Source of the DNA: Cellulomonas humilata
GTDB taxonomy: Bacteria; Actinomycetota; Actinomycetes; Actinomycetales; Cellulomonadaceae
Length of the DNA stretch: 64,000 nucleotides
Direction: 5' to 3'
NCBI RefSeq assembly: GCF_013359775.1
Contig: NZ_JABMCI010000063.1
Span: 62,001 to 126,000, forward strand
Numbering within the stretch: position 1 is the first letter of the stretch; every line of letters starts with the position of its first letter. A program made the translations under genes and the position numbers. This document shows positions 36,483 through 45,312 of this stretch, one piece after another. A model generated the notes under the pieces. The model made no database searches. It saw only the letters and a list, made by a program, of their open reading frames with translations, and had not been told where the DNA came from.

Positions 36483-37156
36483 GCCGGCTGCGACTGCTCC
36501 TGCGCCGCCGCGCGCAGGGAGACCAGGGCATGAGCCTGGTCGAGCTCCTCGTGTCGATGGGGATCTTCATGACGATCGTGTCGGTCTTCATGGCGGGCGT
36601 CGTGATCATGACCAAGAACACGACGCGCGCGCAGGCCGTCGGCGACTCGGGCGACGCCGTCCGGAAGGTGTTCCAGCGCCTGGACAAGGACGTCCGCTAC
36701 GCCGCGGCGATCAACCGGCCCGGTGCCGGAGCGGCGGGGACCTACTACGTCGAGTACCTGACCACGGCGGTGGACACCGGCCTCAAGCCACTGTGCACGC
36801 AGTGGAGGTACACCGCCTCGACGCGCAAGCTCGAGGTGCGCACGTGGCGGACAATCGCGGTCCCGACCCCGACGGCGTGGCGGACCATGGCGACGAACGT
36901 GCGCAACGACCTGACGGTGGTCGCACAGCGGCCGTTCGAGTTCACGGCCGCGGGCGCCATGTTCCGCAAGCAGCAGCTGCGGGTCTACCTCGATGTGAGC
37001 CCGGGCGCCACGGGTGCCACGGCGCGCAAGGGCGCCCAGCTGGACTCGGTGTTCGTCGCGCGGAACTCCTCGGAGCTGTCGCAGTCCAACGCCGACGCCG
37101 CGCCCGCCGACGGTTTGAGCGACACCCCCGTTTGCCCGGGTCCTGGGAGGCCATGA
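36479..37156 (+). CDS. Minor prepilin, PilW-like
   Basis: The 225-residue protein has a basic leader with GDQG, then MSLVELLVSMGIFMTIVSVFMAG (Met +1, Glu +5), typical of PilW/PilJ-type minor pilins. The rest is a beta-rich pilin domain with few features and ends in a Pro-rich tail. It starts by GTGA overlap with the Ig-like minor pilin and its stop overlaps the next ATG. The three minor pilin genes are therefore translationally coupled and probably form one tip complex. Confidence 0.88.
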   Translation: MSRLRLLLRRRAQGDQGMSLVELLVSMGIFMTIVSVFMAGVVIMTKNTTRAQAVGDSGDAVRKVFQRLDKDVRYAAAINRPGAGAAGTYYVEYLTTAVDTGLKPLCTQWRYTASTRKLEVRTWRTIAVPTPTAWRTMATNVRNDLTVVAQRPFEFTAAGAMFRKQQLRVYLDVSPGATGATARKGAQLDSVFVARNSSELSQSNADAAPADGLSDTPVCPGPGRP

Positions 37157-38760
37157 TGCGAGCACGCACCACCGACCGCACGACGTTCGCCGCCGCCGTG
37201 CGGCGCGCGACTCGTCCCGCCGCCTCCCCGGGCACCGACGAGGGCATCGCCATGCTCACGGTCATCATGCTCATGATGGTCATGGGCGCCCTGAGCGTGC
37301 TCCTGCTCGGCGTGGTGATGGCCCAGGTCAAGCCCACGATGTTCGCCGGCAAGAACGCGCGCACCGTGTTCGCTGCCGAGACCGGGGTGGACGCCGCGAT
37401 GAGTCAGGTGCGCTCGGCGCTCGGCGCGCCCGACGCGGTCAGCGGCCAGATCTACGGCGACCCGACGAAGCTCCCCTGCACGGTGCAGGGCAAGGTCAAC
37501 GGCAGCACGGCGACGCTGTCGTACGAGGTCACGATGATGTACTTCGGCGAGGACCCGGCCGGCAAGGACGCCACCTGGCGCACGAACAACCAGCTGACCT
37601 GCACGCCCGGCCTGGGCGTCCCGGTCGCCCCCAGCTTCGCGCTCCTGACTGCCGAGGGCCTCGACGGGGGAGTGCGAGGGCTCGCGACGACCGCGGGTGA
37701 CCGCACCCTGGAGACCGTGTACACCTTCCAGGTCACCAACAACAACATCAACGGCGGGTCGATCTACGCGCTTGGCCTCAAGCACTGCCTCCAGGCGACG
37801 GGCCAGGCCATCGGGTCGACGGTGGTGTATGTGGACTCCGCCCAGTGCGGCGCGGACGACCCGCGGCAGCTGTGGACCTATGGCACGGACTACGGCATCC
37901 ACCTGGCGGTCACGGACCTCGGCGCGACCCCGCTGTGCATGACGGGGAACGCCTCGACGGGTGGCAACATCAACGTCACCCTGACCAAGTGCACGGTCGG
38001 CAACACCGCGCAGATGTTCAGCTGGCAGGGTGGCGCCAAGTGGGAGGGTCAGAAGACCGACAACTCCAACTACAGCGGTATGTGCATCAGTGCCGGCGCC
38101 GTGTACACGGACGCCGAGCTCATCGGCAAGACACTGAAGTACGGCACCTGCCTCGGTAACGACGTGACCTACGGATCTTTCGACCCCGACGCCCGGGTCG
38201 GACCTGGCGCGGCGAGCAAGGCGACGAACCAGATCGTCAACTTCCTCGAGTTCGGTCGCTGCATGGACGTCACGGGCGAGAAGGTCATCGAGCTCTTCAT
38301 GATCAGCTACCCCTGCAAGCAGGACCCCAGCGGCGGCACCAAGCTCAACTGGAACCACAAGTGGTCCTACAACGAGCCGACGAGCCTCCTGGGTTCGCTC
38401 GGCAACCAGCAGATCACGGTGCTGAACAAGAACGGGGACTCGAGCAAGGGCGTGTACAACGCGACGTACTGCCTCAAGACACCGAGCGAGACGGCAAGCC
38501 CGGCGTACGTCACCTTCGTGACACCCTGCTCTGGCGGCCTGTCAGAGAAGTGGACGCGGAACGCCGAGATGGCGACCTACGGGGACAGCTGGACGTTCAC
38601 CGACCGATACGGTCGCTGCATCTCCCTCGGCGACAAGTTCAACGGCAGCTGGTCGAAGCTCGTCGTCGCGGCCTGCAACGGCGGCATCGAGCAGAAGTGG
38701 AACGCGCCCGAGGTCAACCAGGACGCGAAGCTGTCCGACTACAAGGAGCTGAACAACTGA
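37153..38760 (+). CDS. Minor pilin with tandem ricin-B-like (beta-trefoil) lectin domains (PilX-like N-terminus)
   Basis: The 535-residue protein has an N-terminal membrane helix (MLTVIMLMMVMGALSVLLLG, about 36-55) preceded by DEG, like PilX proteins, but lacks a Glu at +5. From about 205 to the end it holds six units, each with a Cys pair: 212/232, 262/280, 311/333, 370/388, 440/459 and 489/508. Units end in W/F-containing stretches like QLW, QKW and EKW. This is the QxW-type beta-trefoil pattern, enough for two ricin-B/CBM13-like domains. It would bind carbohydrate from the pilus tip. It is coupled to pilW and pilD genes by overlaps. Confidence 0.85.
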   Translation: MMRARTTDRTTFAAAVRRATRPAASPGTDEGIAMLTVIMLMMVMGALSVLLLGVVMAQVKPTMFAGKNARTVFAAETGVDAAMSQVRSALGAPDAVSGQIYGDPTKLPCTVQGKVNGSTATLSYEVTMMYFGEDPAGKDATWRTNNQLTCTPGLGVPVAPSFALLTAEGLDGGVRGLATTAGDRTLETVYTFQVTNNNINGGSIYALGLKHCLQATGQAIGSTVVYVDSAQCGADDPRQLWTYGTDYGIHLAVTDLGATPLCMTGNASTGGNINVTLTKCTVGNTAQMFSWQGGAKWEGQKTDNSNYSGMCISAGAVYTDAELIGKTLKYGTCLGNDVTYGSFDPDARVGPGAASKATNQIVNFLEFGRCMDVTGEKVIELFMISYPCKQDPSGGTKLNWNHKWSYNEPTSLLGSLGNQQITVLNKNGDSSKGVYNATYCLKTPSETASPAYVTFVTPCSGGLSEKWTRNAEMATYGDSWTFTDRYGRCISLGDKFNGSWSKLVVAACNGGIEQKWNAPEVNQDAKLSDYKELNN

Positions 38761-39560
38761 CCCCCGTCGACGACGCGACGCTCACACTCGTCGTCGCGCT
38801 GCTCTCAGGTGTGCTCGGGCTGCTGGTCGGTTCGTTCCTCAACGTCGTGATCTGGCGCGTCCCGCGTGGCGAGTCCATCGTGTCCCCGCCGAGCGCGTGC
38901 CCCAAGTGCGGTGCCCGGATCCGCGCGCGGGAGAACATCCCGGTTGTCTCGTGGCTCCTGCTGCGCGGGCGGTGTCGCAGCTGCCGCGCGTCGATCTCCG
39001 CGCGGTATCCACTGGTCGAGCTCGGGACGGGGCTGCTCTTCGCCGCCGTGGGCTGGTGGGCGGGCCTGTCCGCGGAGCTGCCCGCGTTCCTCTACCTCGC
39101 CGGGATCTCGGTGGCGCTGACGTTCATCGACCTCGACACCCACAGGCTGCCCGACGCGATCGTGCTGCCCGCGTACCCGGTCGGGCTCGTCCTGCTCTCG
39201 CTCGCGAGCTGGGCGAACGACGACTGGTGGGCGCTCGCGCGCGGTGGGATCGGAGCGGCTGCGCTGTTCGCCCTGTACTTCGTCCTCATGGTCGTGCGAC
39301 CAGGAGGCATGGGGTTCGGGGACGTGAAGCTCGCGGGCGTCCTCGGGCTGTACCTCGCCTGGGTGGGCTGGGCGGCGCTCGTCGTCGGCGCGTTCGCGGC
39401 CTTCCTCGTGGGTGGCGTGCTGTCCATCGTCCTGCTGCTCAGCGGCCGGGCCACGCGCAAGTCGGGCATCCCGTTCGGTCCGTTCATGCTCCTCGGGGCG
39501 TGGATCGGGATCGCGGCGGGGGAGCCGCTCGCGGCCGCGTACCTGTCGTTGCTCAACTGA
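38757..39560 (+). CDS. pilD: Prepilin peptidase PilD (apparent CTG start)
   Basis: PilD removes the prepilin leader after Gly and methylates the new N-terminus. The 267-residue protein has the N-terminal helix with LGLLVGSFLNVVIWRVPRGES, a Cys-4 site (CPKC and CRSC), the first catalytic Asp in FIDLDTHRLPD and the second in GMGFGDVKLAG. About eight membrane helices are expected. No ATG, GTG or TTG precedes the first helix. A CTG overlapping the upstream stop as CTGA has AAGGAG eight bases before it and gives the normal family N-terminus. GTG at 38811 would truncate the first helix. Confidence 0.9.
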   Translation: MTPVDDATLTLVVALLSGVLGLLVGSFLNVVIWRVPRGESIVSPPSACPKCGARIRARENIPVVSWLLLRGRCRSCRASISARYPLVELGTGLLFAAVGWWAGLSAELPAFLYLAGISVALTFIDLDTHRLPDAIVLPAYPVGLVLLSLASWANDDWWALARGGIGAAALFALYFVLMVVRPGGMGFGDVKLAGVLGLYLAWVGWAALVVGAFAAFLVGGVLSIVLLLSGRATRKSGIPFGPFMLLGAWIGIAAGEPLAAAYLSLLN

Positions 39561-39600
39561 GCGCTCCCCACGGGCTCGCCAGCACCAGCACGGCGAATCG

Positions 39601-39628
39601 CTCAAGTCGGCAGCCCGAGCGCCCGATA
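39601..39628 (+). promoter_or_regulatory. CTCA/CCCGAT promoter of pilM (FliA/WhiG-like)
   Basis: CTCAAGTCGG begins at 39601 and CCCGATAC at 39622, with 17 bases between CTCA and CCCGAT (or 16 before GCCCGAT). It lies in the 107-base gap between pilD and pilM, 40 bases before the pilM GTG. Confidence 0.72.
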
Positions 39629-39667
39629 CGAACAACGGCACATCGGTGCTAACCGGAAGGGGTAGAG

Positions 39668-40726
39668 GTGGCCAAGACGCGGGTGATCGGGCTCGACATA
39701 GGCACGACCGCCGTACGAGCGGCACAGCTGGAGTTCGGAGCCGGAGGCAAGGGGCAGCCCAGCCTCGTCCGCTACGGCGAGGTCGCCCTGCCGCTCGGCG
39801 CCGTCCGGGACGGTGAGGTCACCGACCAGGGCGTCGTCACGCAGGCGATCAAGCAGCTGTGGGCGACCCACAAGTTCGACGGCAAGGACGTCGTGATCGG
39901 CGTCGGCAACCAGCGTGTCGTCGTCCGCGACCTCGCGCTGCCGTACATGCCCCTCGCACAGCTGCGGGGATCCCTGCCGTTCCAGGTGCAGGAGCTCCTG
40001 CCCATGGCGACCGACGAGGCTCTCCTCGACTTCTACCCGACCGGGGAGACCACGACGGAGCAGGGGCGGATGGTGCGCGGCCTGCTGGTCGCTGCCGTGC
40101 GGGACACCGTGACCGCCAACGTCATGGCGGTCGAGTCCGCCGGTCCGCGCCCGACCATGGTCGACCTCAACGCGTTCGCGCTGCTGCGCGCCATGACTCG
40201 CGGCGACCTCGGGCAGCGGACCGTCGCCCTGGTCGACATCGGCGCGCGCGTCACCGACGTCACCATCGTCGCCCACGGCGTACCGCAGTTCGTGCGGACC
40301 CTGCCCAGCGGGGGCCAGGACGCCACCGACACGATCGCCCGGCAGATGAACGTCTCGGGCACCGAGGCCGAGACGCTCAAGCGCAAGATCGGCGTCGGCT
40401 TCGCCGTGAGCACTGACCTCCAGGAGGCAAGCGACGCGCTCGCCACCGTCACGCAGACGCTGATCGAGGCGGTGCGGAACACGTTCGTGTACTACTCGAG
40501 CAACAACCCCGGTGCCGGCATCGACGTCGTGGTGCTCACCGGCGGCGGCTCGCACCTGCCCGGTCTCGGGCAGTACCTGTCGAGCGCGAGCCGGCTGCCC
40601 GTCACCCTCGGTGACCCCCTCGCCTCGCTGAACGTGGCGAAGACCGCCGGCGGCCGCGAGGCGTTCGCCGGGCACGAGTCGCTCATGGCGCTGCCCGTGG
40701 GCCTGGCCTTCGGAGTTGCAGCATGA
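39668..40726 (+). CDS. pilM: Type IV pilus assembly protein PilM
   Basis: PilM is the actin-like cytoplasmic ring that connects PilN-PilO to the motors. The 352-residue protein has the actin/FtsA-fold motifs: phosphate-1 IGLDIGTTAVRAAQLE (about 6-21), phosphate-2 ALVDIGARVTDVTIVAHG (about 190) and adenosine motif VVLTGGGSHLPGL (about 288). GTG has GGAAGGGG upstream. The stop overlaps pilN as ATGA. Confidence 0.95.
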   Translation: MAKTRVIGLDIGTTAVRAAQLEFGAGGKGQPSLVRYGEVALPLGAVRDGEVTDQGVVTQAIKQLWATHKFDGKDVVIGVGNQRVVVRDLALPYMPLAQLRGSLPFQVQELLPMATDEALLDFYPTGETTTEQGRMVRGLLVAAVRDTVTANVMAVESAGPRPTMVDLNAFALLRAMTRGDLGQRTVALVDIGARVTDVTIVAHGVPQFVRTLPSGGQDATDTIARQMNVSGTEAETLKRKIGVGFAVSTDLQEASDALATVTQTLIEAVRNTFVYYSSNNPGAGIDVVVLTGGGSHLPGLGQYLSSASRLPVTLGDPLASLNVAKTAGGREAFAGHESLMALPVGLAFGVAA

Positions 40727-41421
40727 GCCTGACTCTGACCAAGCCCGTCGTCCGGGCAGCCGGCGCTGCGCTCGGCGGACCCGCGTTGCCGCAGGTCAAC
40801 CTCCTGCCGCCCGAGGTCAAGGCCGCCCGTGGCCTGGTCAACACCAAGCGTTGGCTCGCCGTGACGATCGGCGTCGTCCTGGTGCTCATCGCCCTGGTCT
40901 ACGTCTTCGCCATCCTCGCGCGGTCGACGGCAGAGAACGAGCTGGCCACCGAGCAGGACCAGACCACCCGGCTCCAGGCGGAGGTGTCCAAGTACGCCGA
41001 GGTTCCCCAGGTGCTGTCGAACCTCGACCGGACCGAGGCCGCGCTCACGCTCGGCACCTCGACCGAGATCATGTGGAAGGGATACCTGGACGCGATCGCC
41101 GCCGTCCTGCCCCCGAACGTCAGCATCGACACGTTCAACGTCTCCCAGGCGACGCCGTGGACCGCTGCCCAGCCCGTCCAGGACTTCCTGGCCGCGCCCT
41201 CGGTCGGGATCATCACCTTCACGGCCCGCACGAGCACCCTGCCGGACAACGCGGCGTGGCTCGATGCGCTGGCGACGATCCCGAACCTGTCCAACCCCAC
41301 CTTCAGCGCTGCTGCGGTGACTGCCCAGGACGGCGAGCCGTACTACACCGTCTCGGCGTCCGTGCAGGTCCAGTCCGGGGCGTTCGCGCTGCGCTTCCCT
41401 CAGACGACGCCGGAGGGCTGA
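40723..41421 (+). CDS. pilN: Type IV pilus assembly protein PilN
   Basis: The 232-residue protein has the PilM-binding LPQVNLLPPEVKAAR motif (about 22-36) in a short cytoplasmic tail, then one membrane helix (about 47-66). A coiled coil and a ferredoxin-like extracytoplasmic domain follow. PilN pairs with PilO to form the alignment complex. The NLLP motif is diagnostic. Four bases separate its stop from pilO. No PilP or secretin PilQ follows, as expected for a cell without an outer membrane. Confidence 0.93.
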   Translation: MSLTLTKPVVRAAGAALGGPALPQVNLLPPEVKAARGLVNTKRWLAVTIGVVLVLIALVYVFAILARSTAENELATEQDQTTRLQAEVSKYAEVPQVLSNLDRTEAALTLGTSTEIMWKGYLDAIAAVLPPNVSIDTFNVSQATPWTAAQPVQDFLAAPSVGIITFTARTSTLPDNAAWLDALATIPNLSNPTFSAAAVTAQDGEPYYTVSASVQVQSGAFALRFPQTTPEG

Positions 41422-41425
41422 TCAC

Positions 41426-42211
41426 ATGACCGGATCGAAGAGTGGACCCTGGATCGCCGGGACCGTCATCGTCTCCCTGCTCCTCGTCGTGGCCTCGTGG
41501 TTCCTGGCGATCTCGCCGGTGATGGCGAGCACCACCGCGGCCAACGAGTCCGCGGTGGCGCAGCGCGACCAGAACGCGCTGCTCCAGAACAAGATCAAGG
41601 TGCTCAAGCAGCAGTCCCTGAAGCTCGACGAGTACCGGGCAACCCTGGCGGGCCTCCAGCTGCGCATCCCGACGACGAGCGCCCTCGCCGAGTACCAGCG
41701 CCAGCTGGCGGCGATCGCAGCGCTGCACTCGGTGACGATCGCGTCGCTGACCGTCGCCACGCCGACCCAGGTCGTCGCGGCGGCTGCGGCAGCTCCTGCC
41801 ACCGAGGAGGTCGTGGACCCGGCGGCTGCTACCGACGGCGCCGCGCCCGCTGACGGCGCTGTCCCGGCGGCCCCGGTCTCGACGACGCTCCAGGGCTTCT
41901 ACGAGCTCGGTGTCGGGATCGACGTGGTCGGCACGTACGCGAACGTCCAGGCCTTCCTCAGCGACGTCCAGACCAACCCGGGACGGATCCTCTTCGTCTC
42001 GGCGCTGAGCGGGTTGTCGACCACGGAGAACCCCGAGGGCGGCGGCATCCCCGCGACGGCCGTGGGCGACCTGCGGCTCACCGTCACCGGTTCACTGTTC
42101 GTCCTCACGGACGGCCTGCCGGTGCTTCCCGTGCCGGTCGACCCGGCCGCGGCTCCGCCCGTGCTGCCGGTCCCGCCGGCGGACAAGAACCCGCTCCTCC
42201 CGATCGGGTAG
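41426..42211 (+). CDS. pilO: Type IV pilus assembly protein PilO
   Basis: The 261-residue protein has one membrane helix near the N-terminus (about 11-33), a coiled coil (about 38-65) and a ferredoxin-like domain with YRATLAGLQLRIPTTSALAE and YANVQAFLSDVQ. An Ala/Pro linker interrupts the domain (about 115-150) and the tail is Pro-rich. It partners PilN. It is the last gene of the pilus locus, followed by a strong hairpin. Confidence 0.92.
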   Translation: MTGSKSGPWIAGTVIVSLLLVVASWFLAISPVMASTTAANESAVAQRDQNALLQNKIKVLKQQSLKLDEYRATLAGLQLRIPTTSALAEYQRQLAAIAALHSVTIASLTVATPTQVVAAAAAAPATEEVVDPAAATDGAAPADGAVPAAPVSTTLQGFYELGVGIDVVGTYANVQAFLSDVQTNPGRILFVSALSGLSTTENPEGGGIPATAVGDLRLTVTGSLFVLTDGLPVLPVPVDPAAAPPVLPVPPADKNPLLPIG

Positions 42212-42226
42212 CGGTCGAACGCTCAC

Positions 42227-42266
42227 CGACGACGCCGCAGGCCGCACCTGGCCTGCGGCGTCGTCG
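42227..42266 (+). terminator. Terminator of the pilus locus
   Basis: A perfect 17-base-pair stem (42227-42243 with 42250-42266) with loop GCACCT, starting 15 bases after the pilO stop. It isolates the pil genes from aroC, whose ATG is preceded by GAAGAT at 42333-42338, a weak leaderless -10 candidate. Confidence 0.85.
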
Positions 42267-42344
42267 TCTGTGCGGGACGCGCGACGCTCGCCCACCAGGC
42301 GGACCTGGGGCTGACCGCCCTCGGGCCCATGGGAAGATGCGGCC

Positions 42345-43535
42345 ATGCTGCGCTGGTTGACCGCGGGTGAGTCGCACGGCCCCGCTCTGACGGGGATCCT
42401 CGAGGGCGTTCCCGCCGGGGTCGACATCACGACCGAGGACATCCGGTCCGCACTGGCCCGCCGACGCCTCGGGTACGGGCGCGGGGCGCGCATGAAGTTC
42501 GAGCAGGACGAGGTGCAGCTGCTCGGCGGCGTCCGCCACGGCAGGACGCAGGGCGGACCGGTCTCGGTGCAGATCGGCAACACCGAGTGGCCGAAGTGGG
42601 TCGAGGTGATGTCGGCGGACCCCGTCGAGGACCCGGACGTGCTGCTGCGGGCGCGCAATGCCCCGCTGACGCGACCCCGTCCGGGGCACGCCGACCTGGT
42701 CGGCATGCGCAAGTACGGCTTCGACGACGCCAGGCCGGTGCTCGAGCGGGCGAGCGCGCGGGAGACGGCTACCCGCGTGGCCCTGGGGACTGTCGCAGCC
42801 GCATTCCTCGCGCAGGCCGCAGGCGTGCACCTGGTCAGCCACGTGGTCGGCATCGGCCCGGTCTCGACGCCCGACGGCGCGGCGCTCCCCACCCCGGACG
42901 ACGTCGCGGCGCTCGACGCCGACCCGGTGCGGTGCTTCGACCCGGCGACGTCCGCCGCGATGGTCGCCGAGATCGACGAGTGCCACAAGGACGGCGACAC
43001 CCTCGGCGGAGTGGTCGAGGTGCTCGTCTACGGGCTGCCGTCCGGGCTCGGCTCGTACGTCCACGCGGACCGACGGCTCGACGGGCGGCTGGCCGCGACC
43101 CTCATGGGAATTCAGGCGATCAAGGGCGTCGAGGTCGGCGACGGCTTCCGGACCGCCACCCGCCGGGGTTCCCAGGCGCACGACGAGATCGAGCGGGACG
43201 TCACCGGCAGGATCGTGCGCCGCACCAACCGCGCTGGCGGTCTCGAGGGCGGCATGACCAACGGGGAGATCCTGCGGGTCCGGGCCGCGATGAAGCCCAT
43301 CTCCACCGTCCCGCGGGCGCTCGACACCGTGGACACGGCGACGGGCGAGGCCGCCAAGGCCCAGCACCAGCGGTCCGACGTCTGCGCGGTGCCTCCCGCG
43401 GCCGTGGTGGCGGAGGCGATGGTTGCGCTGGTGGTCGCCGAGGCGCTGCTCGAGAAGACCGGTGGCGACTCGGTCGCCGAGGTGCGCCGGAACCTCGCCG
43501 CCTACGTCGCGGCGATCCCGACGCTCCTGTCGTGA
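42345..43535 (+). CDS. aroC: Chorismate synthase
   Basis: AroC makes chorismate from EPSP using reduced flavin. The 396-residue protein shows the three family signatures: [18 protein letters not shown] near the N-terminus, [19 protein letters not shown] residues ([11 protein letters not shown], about 138), and [14 protein letters not shown] (about 312). The ATG lies six bases after GAAGAT. It overlaps aroK by four bases. Confidence 0.97.
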   Translation: MLRWLTAGESHGPALTGILEGVPAGVDITTEDIRSALARRRLGYGRGARMKFEQDEVQLLGGVRHGRTQGGPVSVQIGNTEWPKWVEVMSADPVEDPDVLLRARNAPLTRPRPGHADLVGMRKYGFDDARPVLERASARETATRVALGTVAAAFLAQAAGVHLVSHVVGIGPVSTPDGAALPTPDDVAALDADPVRCFDPATSAAMVAEIDECHKDGDTLGGVVEVLVYGLPSGLGSYVHADRRLDGRLAATLMGIQAIKGVEVGDGFRTATRRGSQAHDEIERDVTGRIVRRTNRAGGLEGGMTNGEILRVRAAMKPISTVPRALDTVDTATGEAAKAQHQRSDVCAVPPAAVVAEAMVALVVAEALLEKTGGDSVAEVRRNLAAYVAAIPTLLS

Positions 43536-44107
43536 GCACGGACGAGCGCGTGGCCACCCCGCGGATCGTCCTTGTCGGCCCCCCGGGGTCCGGCAAGTCG
43601 ACGGTCGCGGTCGCGCTGGGCGAGCGGTGGCAGCTGAAGGTCCGCGACACGGACGCCGACGTCGAGTCGGAGGCGGGCAAGCCGATCGCCGAGATCTTCG
43701 TCGAGGACGGCGAGCCAGTGTTCCGCGCGCTCGAGCACGATGCGGTCGCGCGCGCGCTCGACGAGCACGACGGAGTTCTCGCGCTCGGCGGGGGAGCGGT
43801 GCTGCACGATGACACGCAGGCGGCGCTCACCGCCTACCGGGAGCGGGGCGGTGTCGTCGTCTTCCTCGACGTCTCGCTCGCGCACGCCGCGCCGCGGGTC
43901 GGGTTCAACCAGTCCCGGCCGTTGCTGCTGGGCAACCCGCGTGCCCAGTGGCAGGCGCTCATGGAGGCGCGGCGGCCGGTGTACGAGCGGGTGGCCAGCG
44001 TGCGGGTGGTCACGGACGGGCTGCGACCTGCGGACGTCGCCGCGCTGATCGAGCAGGAGCTTGCGACGCTCCGCGTCGCCGGGACACGAGAGGGCACCGA
44101 GGAATGA
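43532..44107 (+). CDS. aroK: Shikimate kinase
   Basis: AroK phosphorylates shikimate with ATP. The 191-residue protein has Walker [10 protein letters not shown] (about 17-25), the shikimate-binding DTDADVE (about 43-49), GEPVFRALE with the conserved Arg, LALGGGAVL (about 89-97) and the lid R in NQSRPLL. GTG overlaps the aroC stop. An alternative GTG lies six codons downstream. It is followed by aroB with ATGA overlap. Confidence 0.94.
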   Translation: MSTDERVATPRIVLVGPPGSGKSTVAVALGERWQLKVRDTDADVESEAGKPIAEIFVEDGEPVFRALEHDAVARALDEHDGVLALGGGAVLHDDTQAALTAYRERGGVVVFLDVSLAHAAPRVGFNQSRPLLLGNPRAQWQALMEARRPVYERVASVRVVTDGLRPADVAALIEQELATLRVAGTREGTEE

Positions 44108-45225
44108 GCGACACCACCACCGTGCACGTGGCGGGGGAGCGGCCGTACGACGTGGTCATCGGCCGGCACCTGCTCGGAGCGTTGCCCGCACTGCTCGGCG
44201 CGGACGTGCGTCGCGTGCTGGTGGTGCACCCGTCCGCCCTGGCGACGTCCGCGGACGCGGTTCTCGACGACCTCCGGGCGCACGGGTACGAGGCCTTCGG
44301 TGCCGAGGTGCCGGACGCCGAGGAGGCCAAGACCGCCCAGGTCGCGGCGTTCCTGTGGCAGGTCCTGGGCCAGGCCGACTTCACGCGCTCCGACGCGATC
44401 GTCGCCGTCGGGGGCGGGGCCACGACCGACCTGGCCGGGTTCGTCGCGGCGACCTGGCTGCGCGGCATCGCCGTCGTCCAGGTGCCGACCACGCTGCTCG
44501 CCATGGTGGACGCCGCGGTCGGCGGCAAGACGGGCATCAACACGGCCGAGGGCAAGAACCTCGTCGGGGCCTTCCACCCGCCGGTGGGCGTGCTCTGCGA
44601 TCTCGCGGCGCTGGCGTCGATGCCGAAGCACGACTTCGTCGCGGGACTGGCCGAGGTGGTCAAGTGCGGGTTCATCGCCGACCCGGTCATCCTCGACCTG
44701 GTCGAGGCCAACACCGAGCGCCTCACCGACCCCGCGGCGGCGGCGGCCTCGGACGTGCTGTTCGAGCTCGTCGAGCGCGCGGTCGCGGTGAAGGCTCGCG
44801 TCGTCGGCGAGGACCTGCGCGAGGCGGGCCTGCGGGAGATCCTCAACTACGGCCACACGTTCGCCCACGCGATCGAGCAGGTCGAGCGCTTCCAGTGGCG
44901 CCACGGCGCGGCGGTCTCCGTGGGCATGGTCTACGTCGCCGAGCTGGCACGACTGGCCGGCAGGCTGCCCGACGCCGTGGTCGATCGGCACCGCTCGGTG
45001 CTCACGTCCTTGGGACTGCCCGTGACCTACCGCGGAGACCGCTGGGACCGGCTCCTCGCCGCCATGCGCAGGGACAAGAAGACCCGCGGCGACCTGCTGC
45101 GCTTCGTCGTCCTCGAGGACGTCGGACGCCCGGCACGGCTCGAGGGACCGGACCCGACGCTGCTCGCCGCCGCCTACGCGGAGGTCAGCGAGGGCGCTGT
45201 CACCTCGCGGGTGGTCTCGCTCTAG
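44104..45225 (+). CDS. aroB: 3-Dehydroquinate synthase
   Basis: AroB converts DAHP to 3-dehydroquinate with NAD and a divalent metal. The 373-residue protein shows AVGGGATTDLAGFVAAT (about 99-115), PTTLLAMVDAAVGGKTGIN (about 130), a metal ligand Glu in AEVVKCG, and the metal-binding His residues in NYGHTFAHAIE (about 255) and WRHGAAVSVGM. It starts within the end of aroK. A promoter for the next genes lies just past its stop. Confidence 0.96.
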   Translation: MSDTTTVHVAGERPYDVVIGRHLLGALPALLGADVRRVLVVHPSALATSADAVLDDLRAHGYEAFGAEVPDAEEAKTAQVAAFLWQVLGQADFTRSDAIVAVGGGATTDLAGFVAATWLRGIAVVQVPTTLLAMVDAAVGGKTGINTAEGKNLVGAFHPPVGVLCDLAALASMPKHDFVAGLAEVVKCGFIADPVILDLVEANTERLTDPAAAAASDVLFELVERAVAVKARVVGEDLREAGLREILNYGHTFAHAIEQVERFQWRHGAAVSVGMVYVAELARLAGRLPDAVVDRHRSVLTSLGLPVTYRGDRWDRLLAAMRRDKKTRGDLLRFVVLEDVGRPARLEGPDPTLLAAAYAEVSEGAVTSRVVSL

Positions 45226-45243
45226 CCGGATGTGACGGCGTCC

Positions 45244-45272
45244 CTCAACTCGGCACGTCCTGCGACCGAAGT
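45244..45272 (+). promoter_or_regulatory. CTCA/ACCGAA promoter inside the aro cluster (FliA/WhiG-like)
   Basis: CTCAACTCGG begins at 45244 and ACCGAAGT at 45265, with 17 bases between CTCA and ACCGAA. The upstream ten bases differ from the pilT, pilA and pilM promoters at one position. It lies about 40 bases before the first GT-C-like gene, whose SD GAGGAG (45298-45303) follows it. Confidence 0.65.
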
Positions 45273-45312
45273 ACTTGGACGAGGACCTGCCGAACCCGAG
45301 GAGCTGACGTTG

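Noticed and set aside
28867-42211. Tad/Flp pilus instead of type IVa-like pilus
   Set aside because: PilB with MshEN and a Cys-4 zinc site, a separate PilT, PilC with two GspF domains, prepilins of the FTLIE type and PilM-PilN-PilO are not features of Tad systems.
28867-42211. Competence (Com) pseudopilus system
   Set aside because: No comEA or comEC is nearby, and there are a PilT and PilM-N-O set with long minor pilins. A role in DNA uptake cannot be excluded but nothing here favours it.
42214-42222. TCGAAC after pilO as a possible SOS box
   Set aside because: The second half-site GTTCGA is absent at the required four-base distance.
45232-45312. An upstream GTG start (45232) for the first GT-C-like protein
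   Set aside because: It would place the start before the CTCA/ACCGAA promoter and ignores the GAGGAG site. The extra residues have no conserved look.
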